A DNA stretch of 64,000 bases from a bacterium (GCA_018825665.1 JAHJEG010000049.1:1-64000), one strand, 5' to 3'. Positions 7,907 through 17,415 are shown, numbered from the stretch's first letter. Made by a program: numbers and translations. Notes: generated by a model from the letters alone, not told the origin.

Positions 7907-8418
7907 TATTTATTCTCCTGGGCTTTTATTTCATTTTCTGCAAAATTCATCAATCCGCCTGCATCAATCAGTTCTTGCATAAATTCTGGAATTGGCGTAA
8001 AGTTGTACGTTTTGTTTGTAGTTTTGTTCGTAATAGTTCCTGTATTCATGTTTACAGTAACTTCATCACCTTCGCTTATTTCACTGCTCTCTTTGAGCTC
8101 AAAGATAGGCAGTCCCATATTAAATGCGTTACGATAAAAAATTCTTGCAAAAGTTGGAGCAATAACTGCTGCTACACCGGCAGCTTTGAGTGCTATAGGA
8201 GCGTGATCGCGAGAACTTCCGCAACCAAAATTTTCACCGGCAACTATAATGTCGCCTCTGCTCATTTTGCTTACAAACTCTGGATCAGAATCTTCCATAA
8301 CATGTTTCGCAAGTTCTTCTGGAACCGATGTATTCAAATAGCGCGCAGCTATAATCAAATCCGTATCTATATCTTTTCCAAAAGTCCAAACTTTACCATC
8401 AATATTTGCTTTTTGCAT
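7906..8418 (-). CDS. leuD: 3-isopropylmalate dehydratase small subunit
   Basis: LeuD pairs with LeuC to isomerise 2- to 3-isopropylmalate. The 170-residue length fits the short, archaeal/Campylobacterota-type LeuD. It shows [18 protein letters not shown] near the start and the swivelling-domain signature [21 protein letters not shown]. It is the first gene of the minus-strand run that continues to corA and has its own candidate promoter. The large subunit gene is not adjacent on the upstream side, which is occupied by flgG. Confidence 0.93.
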   Translation of the reverse strand: MQKANIDGKVWTFGKDIDTDLIIAARYLNTSVPEELAKHVMEDSDPEFVSKMSRGDIIVAGENFGCGSSRDHAPIALKAAGVAAVIAPTFARIFYRNAFNMGLPIFELKESSEISEGDEVTVNMNTGTITNKTTNKTYNFTPIPEFMQELIDAGGLMNFAENEIKAQENK

Positions 8419-8455
8419 ATAAAAATCCTAAGTGTAATTTCTAATTAATTTTGCG

Positions 8456-8461
8456 ATTATA
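8456..8461 (-). promoter_or_regulatory. -10 element for the leuD-to-corA run
   Basis: Minus-strand GATATAATCG about 38 bases before the leuD start gives a consensus TATAAT. No good -35 hexamer is seen, as is common for Campylobacterota sigma-70 promoters. Confidence 0.5.
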
Positions 8462-8580
8462 TCTAAAATGAGATTGTAGTTTTATAAAGAGAACCTCTGT
8501 ATACAAGAATGAAGTAAAGTTTAGCACATTTCAGTGCCTGTGATACAGTTTAAGATGCTTAATCTTTCATGATGCAGGGC

Positions 8581-8590
8581 GGCATGTGGA
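8581..8590 (+). repeat. GGCATGTGGA repeat word, copy 2
   Basis: Exact 10-mer in the leuD-flgG intergenic region, in context GCGGCATGTGGAAA. Confidence 0.8.
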
Positions 8591-8610
8591 AAGTTTGTTT
8601 TTCATAGAAT

Positions 8611-8640
8611 AAATCTTAATATTAAAGAATATCAAGATTT
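8611..8640 (-). terminator. hairpin downstream of flgG
   Basis: AAATCTTAATATT pairs with AATATCAAGATTT (12 of 13 positions) around AAAG, starting 12 bases past the flgG stop. The stem is AT-rich and the following T tract is weak, so it is a likely but not certain terminator of the flgG2-flgG operon. Confidence 0.5.
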
Positions 8641-8652
8641 ATCGGGGCTTAT

Positions 8653-9441
8653 TTATCTTTTAAGGTTGTTTGTAGTCTGCAACATTTCATCACTTGTGGT
8701 GATTACTTTTGAATTAGAGTCATAAGCTCTTTGCCCTGTAATCAGATCTGTCAACTCAACGACAAGCTCAACATTACTAAGCTCAACAAAGCCTTGTCTA
8801 AGCACACCGAGCCCGTCAAGACCGGGTGTACCCTCTACAGGTTGTCCCGAACTGTCAGTCTCTATATACAAGTTATCCCCCATAGAGTGAAGTCCTGCAG
8901 GATTGATAAAATTTGTGGTCGTAACCTGACCTATTTGCGTGGCCTGTGTTTGACCGGGCTGAACAACCGTAACGGTACCGTCAGTACCAATGCTTATATT
9001 TGTTGCATCAGGCGGAATAACGACTTCTGGCACAAGTTTATAGCCGTCGCTGTTGACAACCGTTCCGTTATCATCGATTTTAAAAGCGCCGTTTCTTGAA
9101 TACACTTCAGTTCCATCCGGAAGTTCAAGCTTGAAAAAACCTTTGCCTGTTATCGCAAGGTCCAGTTCGTTATCCGTCTGCTTAAGACTTCCTTCCGAAA
9201 AAATCTTATTGATGGCTGTAGGTCTTACACCGAGTCCAACTTCTATTCCCGTGGGACTTTTGGTCACGTCACTTGTGGATGTTCCTGCATATTCCATTAC
9301 TTGATACATAAGGTCAGCAAATTCCGCGCGAGATTTCTTAAAGCCTATAGTGTTGACATTGGCGATATTATTGGCTGTTGTATCTATCTGCGTCTGCATT
9401 CCCAACATTCCTGTCGAGGCTGTATAAAGTGATTGCATCAT
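8653..9441 (-). CDS. flgG: flagellar distal rod protein FlgG
   Basis: A 262-residue rod protein that builds the distal flagellar rod in the periplasm after export by the flagellar type III apparatus. It has the N-terminal MQSLYTASTGMLGMQTQID and TANNIANVNTIGFKKSRAEFADLMYQ, the central ITGKGFFKLELPDG domain and the C-terminal helix VVELTDLITGQRAYDSNSKVI. The start is ATGATG after AAGGAAA. It lies 15 bases downstream of a second FlgG-type gene and forms an operon with it. Confidence 0.95.
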   Translation of the reverse strand: MMQSLYTASTGMLGMQTQIDTTANNIANVNTIGFKKSRAEFADLMYQVMEYAGTSTSDVTKSPTGIEVGLGVRPTAINKIFSEGSLKQTDNELDLAITGKGFFKLELPDGTEVYSRNGAFKIDDNGTVVNSDGYKLVPEVVIPPDATNISIGTDGTVTVVQPGQTQATQIGQVTTTNFINPAGLHSMGDNLYIETDSSGQPVEGTPGLDGLGVLRQGFVELSNVELVVELTDLITGQRAYDSNSKVITTSDEMLQTTNNLKR

Positions 9442-9456
9442 GGCTTTTTCCTTAAA

Positions 9457-10278
9457 TTATGCTTTTCTGGCAATTTTTTCAATTGCATCTCTATTCATAT
9501 CGTTCATCTGGGTATCCATAGCTTTTTGATACATCCCGACCAAGCGATTTGTCTCTATCATCTGTGTCATCATCTTTACGGCATTCACATTACTTTTTTC
9601 TACAAAACCCTGCAGGACGGCACCGCTTTCATCCATACTGTAAAGTTGTGATATGTTTTCATATTTGTAAAGATTGTCACCCTCTTTCTCAAGCAGGGCA
9701 ATATTGTCAGGTTGCGCTATAAAAAACTTTGAAGATTGTGTAAGTTTCACGGAATTCGGCAGGTTTGTAAAAAGCTGACCGTTTTTATCGGCTTCTATAA
9801 TTGTATCCTGCTGATTTATCGAAATTCCGTTTTTACTCATAAAATAGTCATTTGGCAAAACTTCATACCCCTGTTTTGTTATGATTTTTCCATCATCATC
9901 AGTTGTAAACGAACCGTCTCTTGTAAGTCTTATCCCTTGGGGAGTCTTAACCATAAAGAAAAGATTCTCACGAGAAAGTGCAAAATCAAGAGTATTTCCG
10001 CTTTTTTGCATTACGCCGACAGAGTGGTCCGTGTATGCATCCACGACCTGCGGAGCTTTTGTCATGGCTCTATTTAAAAACTGAGCCGATTCTTTCGTAT
10101 TGTTTTCATTTGGAAGCTCGTCCCTTGCTTCTTTATAAAGACGCATAAAATCACCGACAACAAGATTATCTTCTTTAAATCCGACTGTATTAACATTTGC
10201 AAGATTATTGGCAATCGTATCAAGTCTGTTAAACTGAGTAACCATGCCCGCTGCGGAACTATAGTAACCTGTCTGCAT
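9457..10278 (-). CDS. flgG2: flagellar rod protein, FlgF/FlgG2 type
   Basis: A 273-residue paralogue of FlgG with the N-terminal signature MQTGYYSSAAGMVTQFNRLD and TIANNLANVNTVGFKEDN, and the C-terminal helix VEKSNVNAVKMMTQMIETNRLVGMYQKAMDT. In Campylobacterota this gene precedes flgG and is called flgG2 or flgF; it supplies a rod segment between FlgC and FlgG. A sigma-54 promoter lies 35 bases upstream. AAAGGGA serves as the ribosome site. Confidence 0.88.
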   Translation of the reverse strand: MQTGYYSSAAGMVTQFNRLDTIANNLANVNTVGFKEDNLVVGDFMRLYKEARDELPNENNTKESAQFLNRAMTKAPQVVDAYTDHSVGVMQKSGNTLDFALSRENLFFMVKTPQGIRLTRDGSFTTDDDGKIITKQGYEVLPNDYFMSKNGISINQQDTIIEADKNGQLFTNLPNSVKLTQSSKFFIAQPDNIALLEKEGDNLYKYENISQLYSMDESGAVLQGFVEKSNVNAVKMMTQMIETNRLVGMYQKAMDTQMNDMNRDAIEKIARKA

Positions 10279-10312
10279 AAAATCCCTTTATTAGATCTGT
10301 TTTCAGCTAAAC

Positions 10313-10328
10313 AGCAAATAATGTTCCA
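10313..10328 (-). promoter_or_regulatory. sigma-54 (RpoN) promoter of the flgG2-flgG operon
   Basis: The minus strand reads TGGAACATTATTTGCT, matching TGGCAC-N5-TTGCW with one change at the -24 element and a perfect -12 element. Middle flagellar genes in this phylum use RpoN with the FlgR activator, which fits. Confidence 0.8.
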
Positions 10329-10372
10329 AAAATAAATGCTATATAAAAAAGTTATAGTTAAGTTGATTTGGG

Positions 10373-10378
10373 TATAAT
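10373..10378 (+). promoter_or_regulatory. -10 element of rpoD
   Basis: TATAAT in GGTATAATCC, 43 bases before the chosen rpoD ATG. The track's longer ORF begins at a TTG inside this region, so that extension is promoter and leader rather than protein. Confidence 0.6.
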
Positions 10379-10421
10379 CCACTCTTTAAAAAATCTTAAA
10401 CTTCAAAAGGCATACTCAAAT

Positions 10422-12281
10422 ATGACTGCTAAAGAACTCAATAAAGCCATAGAATCTTTTTTCAATGACAAAAAATCAAAAGACTGTTCCACATATGAAT
10501 CACTCATTCAACTTTTTGATAAACAACCTACAGCCGCACAGGCAAAAAATATTTATAAGCTTATAGTTAAAAACAAGGCTTGTATCTATACTGCTTCAGA
10601 ACATGCAAAAAGACTTAACGACAGAGAAGCCGATGCAAGAAAAGCTGCACAGAGAAAAATGCTTGAAAGTAATGAATTAGACAGCTTTGATATTCTAAAG
10701 GAGCATGAGTTACTTGAATGGTCACGTTCTGATTCACCGGTACGTATGTACCTTAGGGAAATGGGGCAAATACCTCTTTTAACAAAAGAAGAGGAGATAG
10801 AGATATCTAAAAAAATTGAAAGCGGTGAAGGAATCATAATTGACGCAATATGTTCCGTTCCTTATCTTATTGAATTTATTTTAGACTACAGAGAGCCTCT
10901 TATCAATCGTGAAAGAAGAGTAAAAGAGTTATTTAAAAGCTTTGAAGATGAAAAAGATGATGACAGCGACAACGACAATGACGACAATGATGATGATGCC
11001 GATGATGACAAGACAACACTGACTGCCAAAGACAAAAGCAGAGTTGAAAAAGTAACAACAAGCTTTAAAGCCTTAGAAAAAGCAAAAAAAGAGTGGATAA
11101 AACTGGCAGAAAAGATGCCTGACAATCTCGAGGGCGAATTAACGGAAGAGATAGTAAATTATTTCCTCGGAATTACATTTAAAAAAGATGTGCTCAAAGA
11201 AAAACTTTTGGAACTCGGTCCAACCTCAAAACTTATCAATGAACTTGTAAAAGCGATGGAGACTGCACTTAAGAGTGATGAAGGCTACGATAAAGAGTTA
11301 AAAAGACTTGAATACAAGCTTCCTCTTTTCAATGCAACCCTAAAAGCAAATCACAAAGTTCTTATAGGAAAGATCTGCGACCTTAACAAAGAAGATATAG
11401 CGGGAATGGTCCCTGAGGCTACCATGGTCAGTACATATATGGAAATCAAAAAACTTGTACAGACAAAAGAAGCTTCAAAAAACAGCTTTGATATGGAACC
11501 TGAAAAACTGGCAGATATTCTAGAACAGATTAAACGCGGTAAGAATATATCTGAAATCTCCAAAACAAAAATGGCAAAATCAAACCTCAGACTGGTTGTG
11601 TCTATTGCCAAGAGATATACAAATAGAGGTCTTCCTTTCCTTGATCTTATCCAAGAGGGCAATATCGGTCTAATGAAAGCGGTTGACAAGTTTGAATACC
11701 AAAAAGGGTACAAGTTTTCAACCTATGCCACATGGTGGATTCGTCAAGCTATTTCTCGTGCTATTGCGGATCAGGCAAGAACTATACGTATTCCGATTCA
11801 TATGATAGAAACAATCAACCGTATCAACAAAATCATGCGTAAACACCTTCAAGAGCATGGTAAAGAGCCGGATGTGGATACGATTGCAGAAGAGGTCGGC
11901 TTGTCTGTAGAGAAAGTTAAAAATGTTATCAAGATAACTAAAGAACCGATATCTCTTGAAGCACCTATCGGGAACGAAGATGATGGACGTTTTGGAGATT
12001 TCATAGAAGACAAATCATCGATATCACCGTCTGACGCCATACTCAAAGATGATTTAAGAGTACAGATAGAGCATGTACTGGAGCAGCTCAATGAGAGAGA
12101 AAAAGCGGTAATAAAACTCCGCTTTGGTATTATGGACGACGAGAGTGACAGAACGCTCGAAGAGATTGGAAAAGAGCTTAGTGTAACACGTGAAAGAGTC
12201 CGTCAAATCGAATCCAGTGCAATTAAAAAACTGAAGCATCCTAAAGTTGGAAGAAAACTTAAAAATTACATAGAAGAATAG
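10422..12281 (+). CDS. rpoD: RNA polymerase primary sigma factor RpoD
   Basis: The housekeeping sigma factor, 619 residues from the ATG beginning [14 protein letters not shown]; the upstream 18 codons in the track overlap the -10 element. Region 1.1 is N-terminal, followed by region 1.2 ([23 protein letters not shown]), a variable acidic insert ([19 protein letters not shown]), region 2 ([34 protein letters not shown], with [10 protein letters not shown]), region 3 and region 4 ([21 protein letters not shown]). It is divergent from the sigma-54 flagellar operon. Confidence 0.96.
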   Translation: MTAKELNKAIESFFNDKKSKDCSTYESLIQLFDKQPTAAQAKNIYKLIVKNKACIYTASEHAKRLNDREADARKAAQRKMLESNELDSFDILKEHELLEWSRSDSPVRMYLREMGQIPLLTKEEEIEISKKIESGEGIIIDAICSVPYLIEFILDYREPLINRERRVKELFKSFEDEKDDDSDNDNDDNDDDADDDKTTLTAKDKSRVEKVTTSFKALEKAKKEWIKLAEKMPDNLEGELTEEIVNYFLGITFKKDVLKEKLLELGPTSKLINELVKAMETALKSDEGYDKELKRLEYKLPLFNATLKANHKVLIGKICDLNKEDIAGMVPEATMVSTYMEIKKLVQTKEASKNSFDMEPEKLADILEQIKRGKNISEISKTKMAKSNLRLVVSIAKRYTNRGLPFLDLIQEGNIGLMKAVDKFEYQKGYKFSTYATWWIRQAISRAIADQARTIRIPIHMIETINRINKIMRKHLQEHGKEPDVDTIAEEVGLSVEKVKNVIKITKEPISLEAPIGNEDDGRFGDFIEDKSSISPSDAILKDDLRVQIEHVLEQLNEREKAVIKLRFGIMDDESDRTLEEIGKELSVTRERVRQIESSAIKKLKHPKVGRKLKNYIEE

Positions 12282-12287
12282 TATTCA

Positions 12288-12977
12288 ATGAAAATGACTT
12301 TTGAACAACAATGGCTAGAGTATGATTACAATCCGTTTATACTCTTTAGCTCCAGCGGAAAGGTGCTCTCACTAAACTCTGAAGCACAATTCCTTCTTAG
12401 CGCAACGACGAATCAGGAAATATTCGAACTTGCAACTGCTTATGCGAATGTGACATACGGATTTAAAACTACATTTATTGAATTGGAATTCGGAAGATAT
12501 AAGTTTTTTGGTCTTACAATCGGGTATGAAAATGAGGAAGAGATAGGTATCAAACTTTATCAGGCACCCTCTTTTAAAGTAAACAATCCAAGACCTGACG
12601 GACAACTTACCAATATCTATACTCTTATTGATCTTTGTATATCTACAAACTCTATAAGCTCAAAAATAAACTTCACCAAAAATTTCGACCCGACGATACC
12701 CTCTATAATCATAAATTCAAACAACATAATAAAGCTTTTGAATAAAATATACTCCTGCTTTATGGATAATACGGAAATAGATACAAAGGTATTTATAAGG
12801 GTGGGAGAGCATATAAAATTTGAAGGTAAAAAATATTCCATATTTTCGATTCAAATCAGCGCAGATACAATCGATAGCGCTAAAGTGAACGAGCTTCGAT
12901 ATTTAACCGAGAACAGTAATTTTTATATAGATATCCAAAAAAATATCACGGTGAACATCCCTATGATTTTTTCCTAA
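12288..12977 (+). CDS. conserved protein downstream of rpoD, possible PAS/kinase remnant
   Basis: A 229-residue soluble protein. Residues about 10-85 read like a PAS-type sensor fold (YNPFILFSSSGKVLSLNSEAQFLLS), and the rest like the dimerisation and ATPase region of a histidine kinase without clear phospho-acceptor His or G boxes (ILIIN-like SIIINSNNIIKLLNKIYSCF). It starts six bases after rpoD, so it is probably co-transcribed. No strong ribosome site is visible; translation may depend on rpoD. I do not recognise the family; a degenerate sensor is one reading. Confidence 0.6.
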   Translation: MKMTFEQQWLEYDYNPFILFSSSGKVLSLNSEAQFLLSATTNQEIFELATAYANVTYGFKTTFIELEFGRYKFFGLTIGYENEEEIGIKLYQAPSFKVNNPRPDGQLTNIYTLIDLCISTNSISSKINFTKNFDPTIPSIIINSNNIIKLLNKIYSCFMDNTEIDTKVFIRVGEHIKFEGKKYSIFSIQISADTIDSAKVNELRYLTENSNFYIDIQKNITVNIPMIFS

Positions 12978-12990
12978 GTGTTTGCTTAGG
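12973..12990. terminator. hairpin between converging genes
   Basis: CCTAAG pairs with CTTAGG around TGTTTG, straddling the stop of the upstream gene and the stop of the converging membrane gene. T runs are poor on both strands. Confidence 0.4.
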
Positions 12991-13510
12991 CAAAAATCTC
13001 TTTGGCACTCATATAGCCCGCTACGATTCCGGCCAGCAACGATGGAAGATAGACAGATATATTTAGCACTTCATTGTTCTTCAAAGCTATAAAACCCAAA
13101 ATAAGAAAAACATACGGAACCAGTCTAAAAAACGATACGCTGCCTCTTGAACCGTGCTTTATACTCTTAAGGCTCAAGGTTTTGATTTTTGCTTTTTCCT
13201 CTTTGACGATAGTTTTTAAATCCAACTCTTCGGCAGGAGTCTCATTTACAGTATCTTCTTCATAAAGCTCATAAGGGTCTTCAATGGTATCGAGCAGATC
13301 TCTTTTTTCTTCTATATTTTCAGATGCAAGCTGCTGGCGTATCATTTTTTTATAAGCAAACATAGAACCCATAATAATAAAAAAACTGCTTAAAAAGGCA
13401 ACTTGAAGATTTATGAAAAATTCAAATGAAATAAAATAAGAAGCCAGGATCAGAAACTCTGAAATACCGAAAAACTTAATAGCTCTTTTCACCATAGTCC
13501 TCATCATCAT
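12986..13510 (-). CDS. conserved inner-membrane protein next to atpI-like gene
   Basis: About 170 residues with two hydrophobic segments near the N-terminus (FLILASYFISFEFFINL, VAFLSSFFIIMGSMFAY), a long charged cytoplasmic loop (about 60-120) and two more segments at the C-terminus. The track start (MMMRT) may be too long; MVKRAIKFF at 13495 is an alternative, both overlapping the AtpI-like gene. The pair hemL/AtpI-like/membrane protein is, as far as I recall, conserved in the phylum. Function unknown. Confidence 0.65.
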   Translation of the reverse strand: MMMRTMVKRAIKFFGISEFLILASYFISFEFFINLQVAFLSSFFIIMGSMFAYKKMIRQQLASENIEEKRDLLDTIEDPYELYEEDTVNETPAEELDLKTIVKEEKAKIKTLSLKSIKHGSRGSVSFFRLVPYVFLILGFIALKNNEVLNISVYLPSLLAGIVAGYMSAKEIFA

Positions 13511-13805
13511 CTTCTTCTAGTTTCTTTTTAACAGCGTATCTCGGTTGTTTTGCGAGTTCTTCATAATCCTTGTACTGTTTTGAATACGCCTTGTACACAT
13601 TTAAGACAGCGGCAGCAATACCGATAAATACACCTACCCAGAACAACCATCCTATATCTGTTAAACTACGCAACAAATAACCGATACCCACACCCATAGC
13701 AACCGCTACGACCATAGATATTCCCAAAGAAAGACTGTCTGCGGCTTCTATTATAGGTTTTATTCTTGGTTTTTCTTCTTCTGTTTCATTTTCATTCTTA
13801 GCCAT
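13476..13805 (-). CDS. AtpI/AtpZ-like membrane protein
   Basis: A 109-residue protein with an acidic start, two transmembrane helices ([19 protein letters not shown] and [21 protein letters not shown]) and a charged tail. The first helix and G-rich turn match the AtpI/AtpZ family that assists F-type ATP synthase assembly or Mg2+ entry, but no atp genes are nearby. Its start overlaps the hemL stop by eight bases. Confidence 0.72.
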   Translation of the reverse strand: MAKNENETEEEKPRIKPIIEAADSLSLGISMVVAVAMGVGIGYLLRSLTDIGWLFWVGVFIGIAAAVLNVYKAYSKQYKDYEELAKQPRYAVKKKLEEDDDEDYGEKSY

Positions 13806-15090
13806 TTGTGATTACCTTCAATACTTTTTCGCTTGCTTTGATTGTGTTTTCTATCATCTCATCAGTTACTGCCGTGGAGATAAAGCCTGTTTCATAGAGT
13901 GAGCAGGCAAAATAATACCCTTCTTTAAGCATGCCCGCATGAAATTTTGCAAAAAGTTCTGCATCTGAGTCACAGGCGTCTGCGAAGTTCTTAACAGGCT
14001 TCTCATTGAAAAAGAATCCGAACATGCTTCCCCTGACGTCAATCTGCATCGTAATTCCACATGCCAAGGCAGCGTCCCTCATCCCCTCTACCAATCTTTT
14101 TGCACGCCCTTCAAGAACTGATATCACTCTCGCGTTTTGCTTGAGTTTGCTCAGTGCTGCATATCCGGCCGCCATTGCTACAGGATTGCCGCTTAAGGTG
14201 CCTGCCTGATACACCGGTCCTTCAGGCGAAAGCATAGACATAATTTTGCGGGATGCTCCAAAAGCACCGACTGGCATACCGCCGCCTATAACCTTTCCAA
14301 GCGTCACGATATCCGGTTTCGTGCCTGTGATAGACTCAGCACCGTTTACGCTTGCTCTAAAACCGCTCATAACTTCATCAAAAATCAAAAGAGTTCCGTT
14401 TTCATCACAAAGCTTTCTTAATTCTGCCAAAAACTCTTTATCTGCCGGAACCAGCCCCATATTTCCGGCTATTGGCTCGATAATAACACAGGCAATATCT
14501 TTGGAATCTTTGAAACATTTTTTGACACTTTCTATATTGTTGTATTCAGCCAAGAGCGTATGTTTTGTAAAATCTGCAGGAACACCCGGTGAACTCGGGT
14601 TTCCAAAAGTGGCAGCTCCGCTTCCGGCTTGAACCAAAAGAGAGTCACTGTGTCCATGATAGCAGCCCGTAAACTTGACAATATCATCACGACCTGTAAA
14701 ACCGCGCGCCAAACGTATAGCACTCATCACAGCTTCTGTTCCGCTGCTCACAAATCTCACCTTCTCAATCGAGTCAAAAAAGGAGATAACAAGTTTTGCA
14801 AGTTCTGTTTCAGCCTGCGTAGGCGCACCAAAGCTTAATCCGTGTTTTACCGCTTCGATTACGGCCGCTTCTATACTCTCATCTCTGTGTCCAAAAAGAA
14901 GAGGACCCCAGCTTTGTACAAAGTCAATATATTTGTTGCCATCAACATCTGTCAAATACGCACCCTCACCTTCTGTAATGAATAAAGGTGTGCCGCCAAC
15001 GCTTTTAAATGCTCTAACGGGAGAGTTTACCCCGCCCGGAATTAAACTTTGTGCCTCTTCAAATGCTTTTATCGATGCTTCTGTGCTCAT
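13798..15090 (-). CDS. hemL: glutamate-1-semialdehyde 2,1-aminomutase
   Basis: HemL converts glutamate-1-semialdehyde to 5-aminolevulinate for heme, a PLP enzyme of the class III aminotransferase fold. At 430 residues it is full length. Motifs: [16 protein letters not shown] at the start, [55 protein letters not shown] and the PLP Lys in [26 protein letters not shown] precedes the ATG. It leads the hemL/AtpI-like/membrane gene run. Confidence 0.96.
   Translation of the reverse strand: MSTEASIKAFEEAQSLIPGGVNSPVRAFKSVGGTPLFITEGEGAYLTDVDGNKYIDFVQSWGPLLFGHRDESIEAAVIEAVKHGLSFGAPTQAETELAKLVISFFDSIEKVRFVSSGTEAVMSAIRLARGFTGRDDIVKFTGCYHGHSDSLLVQAGSGAATFGNPSSPGVPADFTKHTLLAEYNNIESVKKCFKDSKDIACVIIEPIAGNMGLVPADKEFLAELRKLCDENGTLLIFDEVMSGFRASVNGAESITGTKPDIVTLGKVIGGGMPVGAFGASRKIMSMLSPEGPVYQAGTLSGNPVAMAAGYAALSKLKQNARVISVLEGRAKRLVEGMRDAALACGITMQIDVRGSMFGFFFNEKPVKNFADACDSDAELFAKFHAGMLKEGYYFACSLYETGFISTAVTDEMIENTIKASEKVLKVITNG
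14056..14065 (-). repeat. GGCATGTGGA repeat word, copy 3
   Basis: Exact 10-mer inside hemL, encoding part of LACGITMQ. Flanked as TTGGCATGTGGAAT. Confidence 0.8.
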
Positions 15091-15181
15091 TTATATGCCT
15101 TAGTATTTTTTCGTAATTATAGCGAAGTTGTATTAATCTATATTTGTTATAATCATTCAAATCTTTTTAAAATTGGAAAAT

Positions 15182-16069
15182 ATGAACCGTTCTTCTTTTG
15201 CTTTCTTTGTTGCATTGTTAATCCACTTCGTATTCATATTGTTATTTTGGCTGCTTGGGACTTTGGCACCTGAAATAAAATCTGAACAAGATACAGAGAA
15301 GAAAATCAGGATATCCCTAAAAGAGATGCCTCCAAAAGATAAAATATCCGGAATTACAAAAGAAAAAATTGAAAAAACACCCATCGCTCCACCGATGCCC
15401 AAAGGTTCCCAGCTTGAAAAACTTGTCAAAAAACCAAATATAAAATTTGAGCCAAAAGAAGTAAAAAAACAGCCTGCCATCAATAAACCCGCAGATGCTC
15501 CGCAACAACAAACTCCGCCTGAGCCAAAAGTACACCCTTTACCTCCCAAAAAGCCTTATATTGAGTTGCTTGATGAAAAACAAGAGCCCGAAGTCCCGCT
15601 CAAGACTAAGCCCGAAAAAGAAAAAGTAGATCCTTTGTATGCCTTGCTTTCTCAAGACAAATCCGAACACGAAGAGAATAAACAAAGTAAAAAAACCGCA
15701 TCAGGGAGCAGTATTAATCAAAATATTAAAGAGCTTTACGGTGACGAATTCGGCAAGCTCACACATGGACAACAGCAGTATATACTGGATAATCAGGAAA
15801 TTATGAGACGTATTACACAGCAGGTCCTCAACCGGGTTGCAAGAGTAAACCTCTCACGTGAGCTGAATGTTAACAGAAGCAATGTGATTGAGTTTTATCT
15901 TCATCCAAACGGAGATATGACAGATTTCAGGTTCCTCAAAAAAAGCGGCTACTACGTCTTAGATGACACAACCAAAGAGACTATAGAATATGCCTACAGC
16001 AGGTATCCAAGACCAAGTGAAAAAACCCTTATAAGATATAATGTTTTTTATAATTTAGCCAGATATTAA
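15182..16069 (+). CDS. TonB-type energy transducer
   Basis: From the ATG (MNRSSFAFF; the track adds three residues from a TTG) the protein has 295 residues. One N-terminal membrane anchor (FFVALLIHFVFILLFWLLG) is followed by a Lys/Pro-rich periplasmic spacer (about 40-160) and a C-terminal TonB-like domain (LNRVARVNLSRELNVNRSN, VIEFYLHPNGDMTDFRFLKK). Such proteins span the periplasm and pass ExbBD-derived energy to outer-membrane receptors. No exbB, exbD or receptor gene lies nearby. TonB versus a related TolA-like protein cannot be settled by eye. Confidence 0.75.
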   Translation: MNRSSFAFFVALLIHFVFILLFWLLGTLAPEIKSEQDTEKKIRISLKEMPPKDKISGITKEKIEKTPIAPPMPKGSQLEKLVKKPNIKFEPKEVKKQPAINKPADAPQQQTPPEPKVHPLPPKKPYIELLDEKQEPEVPLKTKPEKEKVDPLYALLSQDKSEHEENKQSKKTASGSSINQNIKELYGDEFGKLTHGQQQYILDNQEIMRRITQQVLNRVARVNLSRELNVNRSNVIEFYLHPNGDMTDFRFLKKSGYYVLDDTTKETIEYAYSRYPRPSEKTLIRYNVFYNLARY

Positions 16070-16083
16070 ATGGCGGTAAAAAA

Positions 16084-17016
16084 TCAGTTATTATCCAGCA
16101 AAGCCAAGGCCCCTTTGTAAACGGGCTCATCTATAAAACCGTACTCCTCATCTACAAAACCTGTTATCCCCATCTCCGCATGCATCTCAAAAAGCTTGAT
16201 TATCACCCGGGCTTTTTTCAGTTCTTCTTTTTTATTGATAAATATCTCATTTACCATTTCTACCTGTTTTGGAGAGATGCACCCTTTTGCATCAAATCCC
16301 ATACTTTTTTCCAGAGATATCCACATGCCAAACTCTTCAAGATTTTTAAAGTCCTGATACACGAATGAAACAGGCTTTACAAAAACTGATTTGCATGTGA
16401 TGAGAAAATGTGACAGCATATACAGCATAGTCGGATTGGAACTCTGTATAAGACTTTGCGGGAGTTTCATATCTGCAAACAGGTCCAAAATACCGAGATA
16501 AAAGGTTGTGACTCTCTTGTCAACCTTAAGCGATGAAAGATTATGCCATGCCGAAGCGGTTTCTATTGAAAGATGGAGTTCGGTTGTTTCATTCAAAAGC
16601 GCCAGCACGCTTTTCACCTCGCTTTTGTCTCTTATTTTTGGAACCCTGATGGCATCGGGCATGAACTGGTTCAAGTATGTTATCTCTTCATAACCGCCCT
16701 CATCCAATGCATTCACACGGACTACCAGTTTTTTATCGCACTCTTTTAGCTCAGATAAAAAAAGAGCACATAAGACCAGGGCAAAGGGTTTTTCCTCTTT
16801 GCTTACCCCGTCCTCAAGATTCAGCATGATACAGTCGGCCTGCAAAGAAGCTATTTTTGACAAATGCTTTATATTGTTACATGAGAGCATCAATGCGGAG
16901 CGAAAATTTTTCTTTTTGTTTATAACCCTGAACGTGGGTTTTGCAAGTTTATCAAGAGCACTTAAGTCTCTGGTGTCATATGCTTTTTGAATTTCATCTA
17001 AAAGATTATTTCTCAT
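16084..17016 (-). CDS. HpcH/HpaI aldolase/citrate lyase beta-like protein
   Basis: A 310-residue member of the HpcH/HpaI-CitE fold, which cleaves C-C bonds in acyl-CoA or keto-acid substrates. It shows ADCIMLNLEDGVSKEEKP (metal and acid residues), KLVVRVNALDEGGYEE, AIRVPKIRDKSEV, the glutamate strand LHLSIETASAW and the C-terminal MGFDAKGCISPKQVEMVNEIF that resembles CitE/malyl-CoA lyase proteins. The substrate cannot be assigned. Its ATG overlaps the stop of the cytochrome c gene (ATGA). Confidence 0.78.
   Translation of the reverse strand: MRNNLLDEIQKAYDTRDLSALDKLAKPTFRVINKKKNFRSALMLSCNNIKHLSKIASLQADCIMLNLEDGVSKEEKPFALVLCALFLSELKECDKKLVVRVNALDEGGYEEITYLNQFMPDAIRVPKIRDKSEVKSVLALLNETTELHLSIETASAWHNLSSLKVDKRVTTFYLGILDLFADMKLPQSLIQSSNPTMLYMLSHFLITCKSVFVKPVSFVYQDFKNLEEFGMWISLEKSMGFDAKGCISPKQVEMVNEIFINKKEELKKARVIIKLFEMHAEMGITGFVDEEYGFIDEPVYKGALALLDNN
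16320..16329 (-). repeat. GGCATGTGGA repeat word, copy 4
   Basis: Exact 10-mer in the CitE-like gene, read as part of FGMWIS. Confidence 0.8.
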
Positions 17017-17384
17017 TTTTTTACATCTTTGTTTGGTTTTTTCTTTTCATCTTTTTTCTTATCATCTTTATGCAGATAAAAATAAAGTGCCTTTATCTCT
17101 TTATCTGTCAAAAAATATCTTGGCATTGCACTTTTTCTTTCATTCAGAGCCTTATAAAACTCCTTGAATTCAAGCGTATTGATTGCAGGCCCTTCAAATA
17201 TCATCTTTTCTTTTTTGTGCATATATCGGGCAACGATTCTGCCCTCTCCGTGCTCGCCATGGCAATTCTGGCACCCTATGCCTCTTGGATTCTTATAGAG
17301 TTGTGATGCATATTCCGCCGGCGTAATAAAGCTGCTTTTTGAGAACAACAGGAGCGGTAACATTAAAATAAGCATGGTTTTCAT
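17013..17384 (-). CDS. small periplasmic c-type cytochrome
   Basis: A 123-residue protein with a signal peptide (MKTMLILMLPLLLFSKS), one heme-attachment site CQNCH (about residue 38), a distal Met candidate in KSAMPRYFLTDKEIKALYFYL and a Lys/Asp-rich tail. This is the class I monoheme cytochrome c layout, with electron transfer in the periplasm. Translation of the following CitE-like gene is coupled to it by a 4-base overlap, an odd metabolic pairing. Confidence 0.85.
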   Translation of the reverse strand: MKTMLILMLPLLLFSKSSFITPAEYASQLYKNPRGIGCQNCHGEHGEGRIVARYMHKKEKMIFEGPAINTLEFKEFYKALNERKSAMPRYFLTDKEIKALYFYLHKDDKKKDEKKKPNKDVKK

Positions 17385-17415
17385 GTAAAGCGACCTTTTA
17401 TCATTAAAACGATAT

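Noticed and set aside
7885-8448. 187-residue plus-strand ORF
   Set aside because: Entirely antisense to leuD, which has clear family motifs; the frame is a shadow.
10368-10421. N-terminal extension of rpoD in the track
   Set aside because: Begins with TTG and overlaps a TATAAT; the ATG at 10422 gives the normal region 1.1 start.
10965-11010. GAT/GAC-rich tract as a tandem repeat or CRISPR-like array
   Set aside because: It is the acidic linker of RpoD in frame, without spacer structure.
15157-15549. 130-residue Gly/Phe-rich minus-strand ORF
   Set aside because: Complement of the Lys/Pro-rich spacer of the TonB-type gene.
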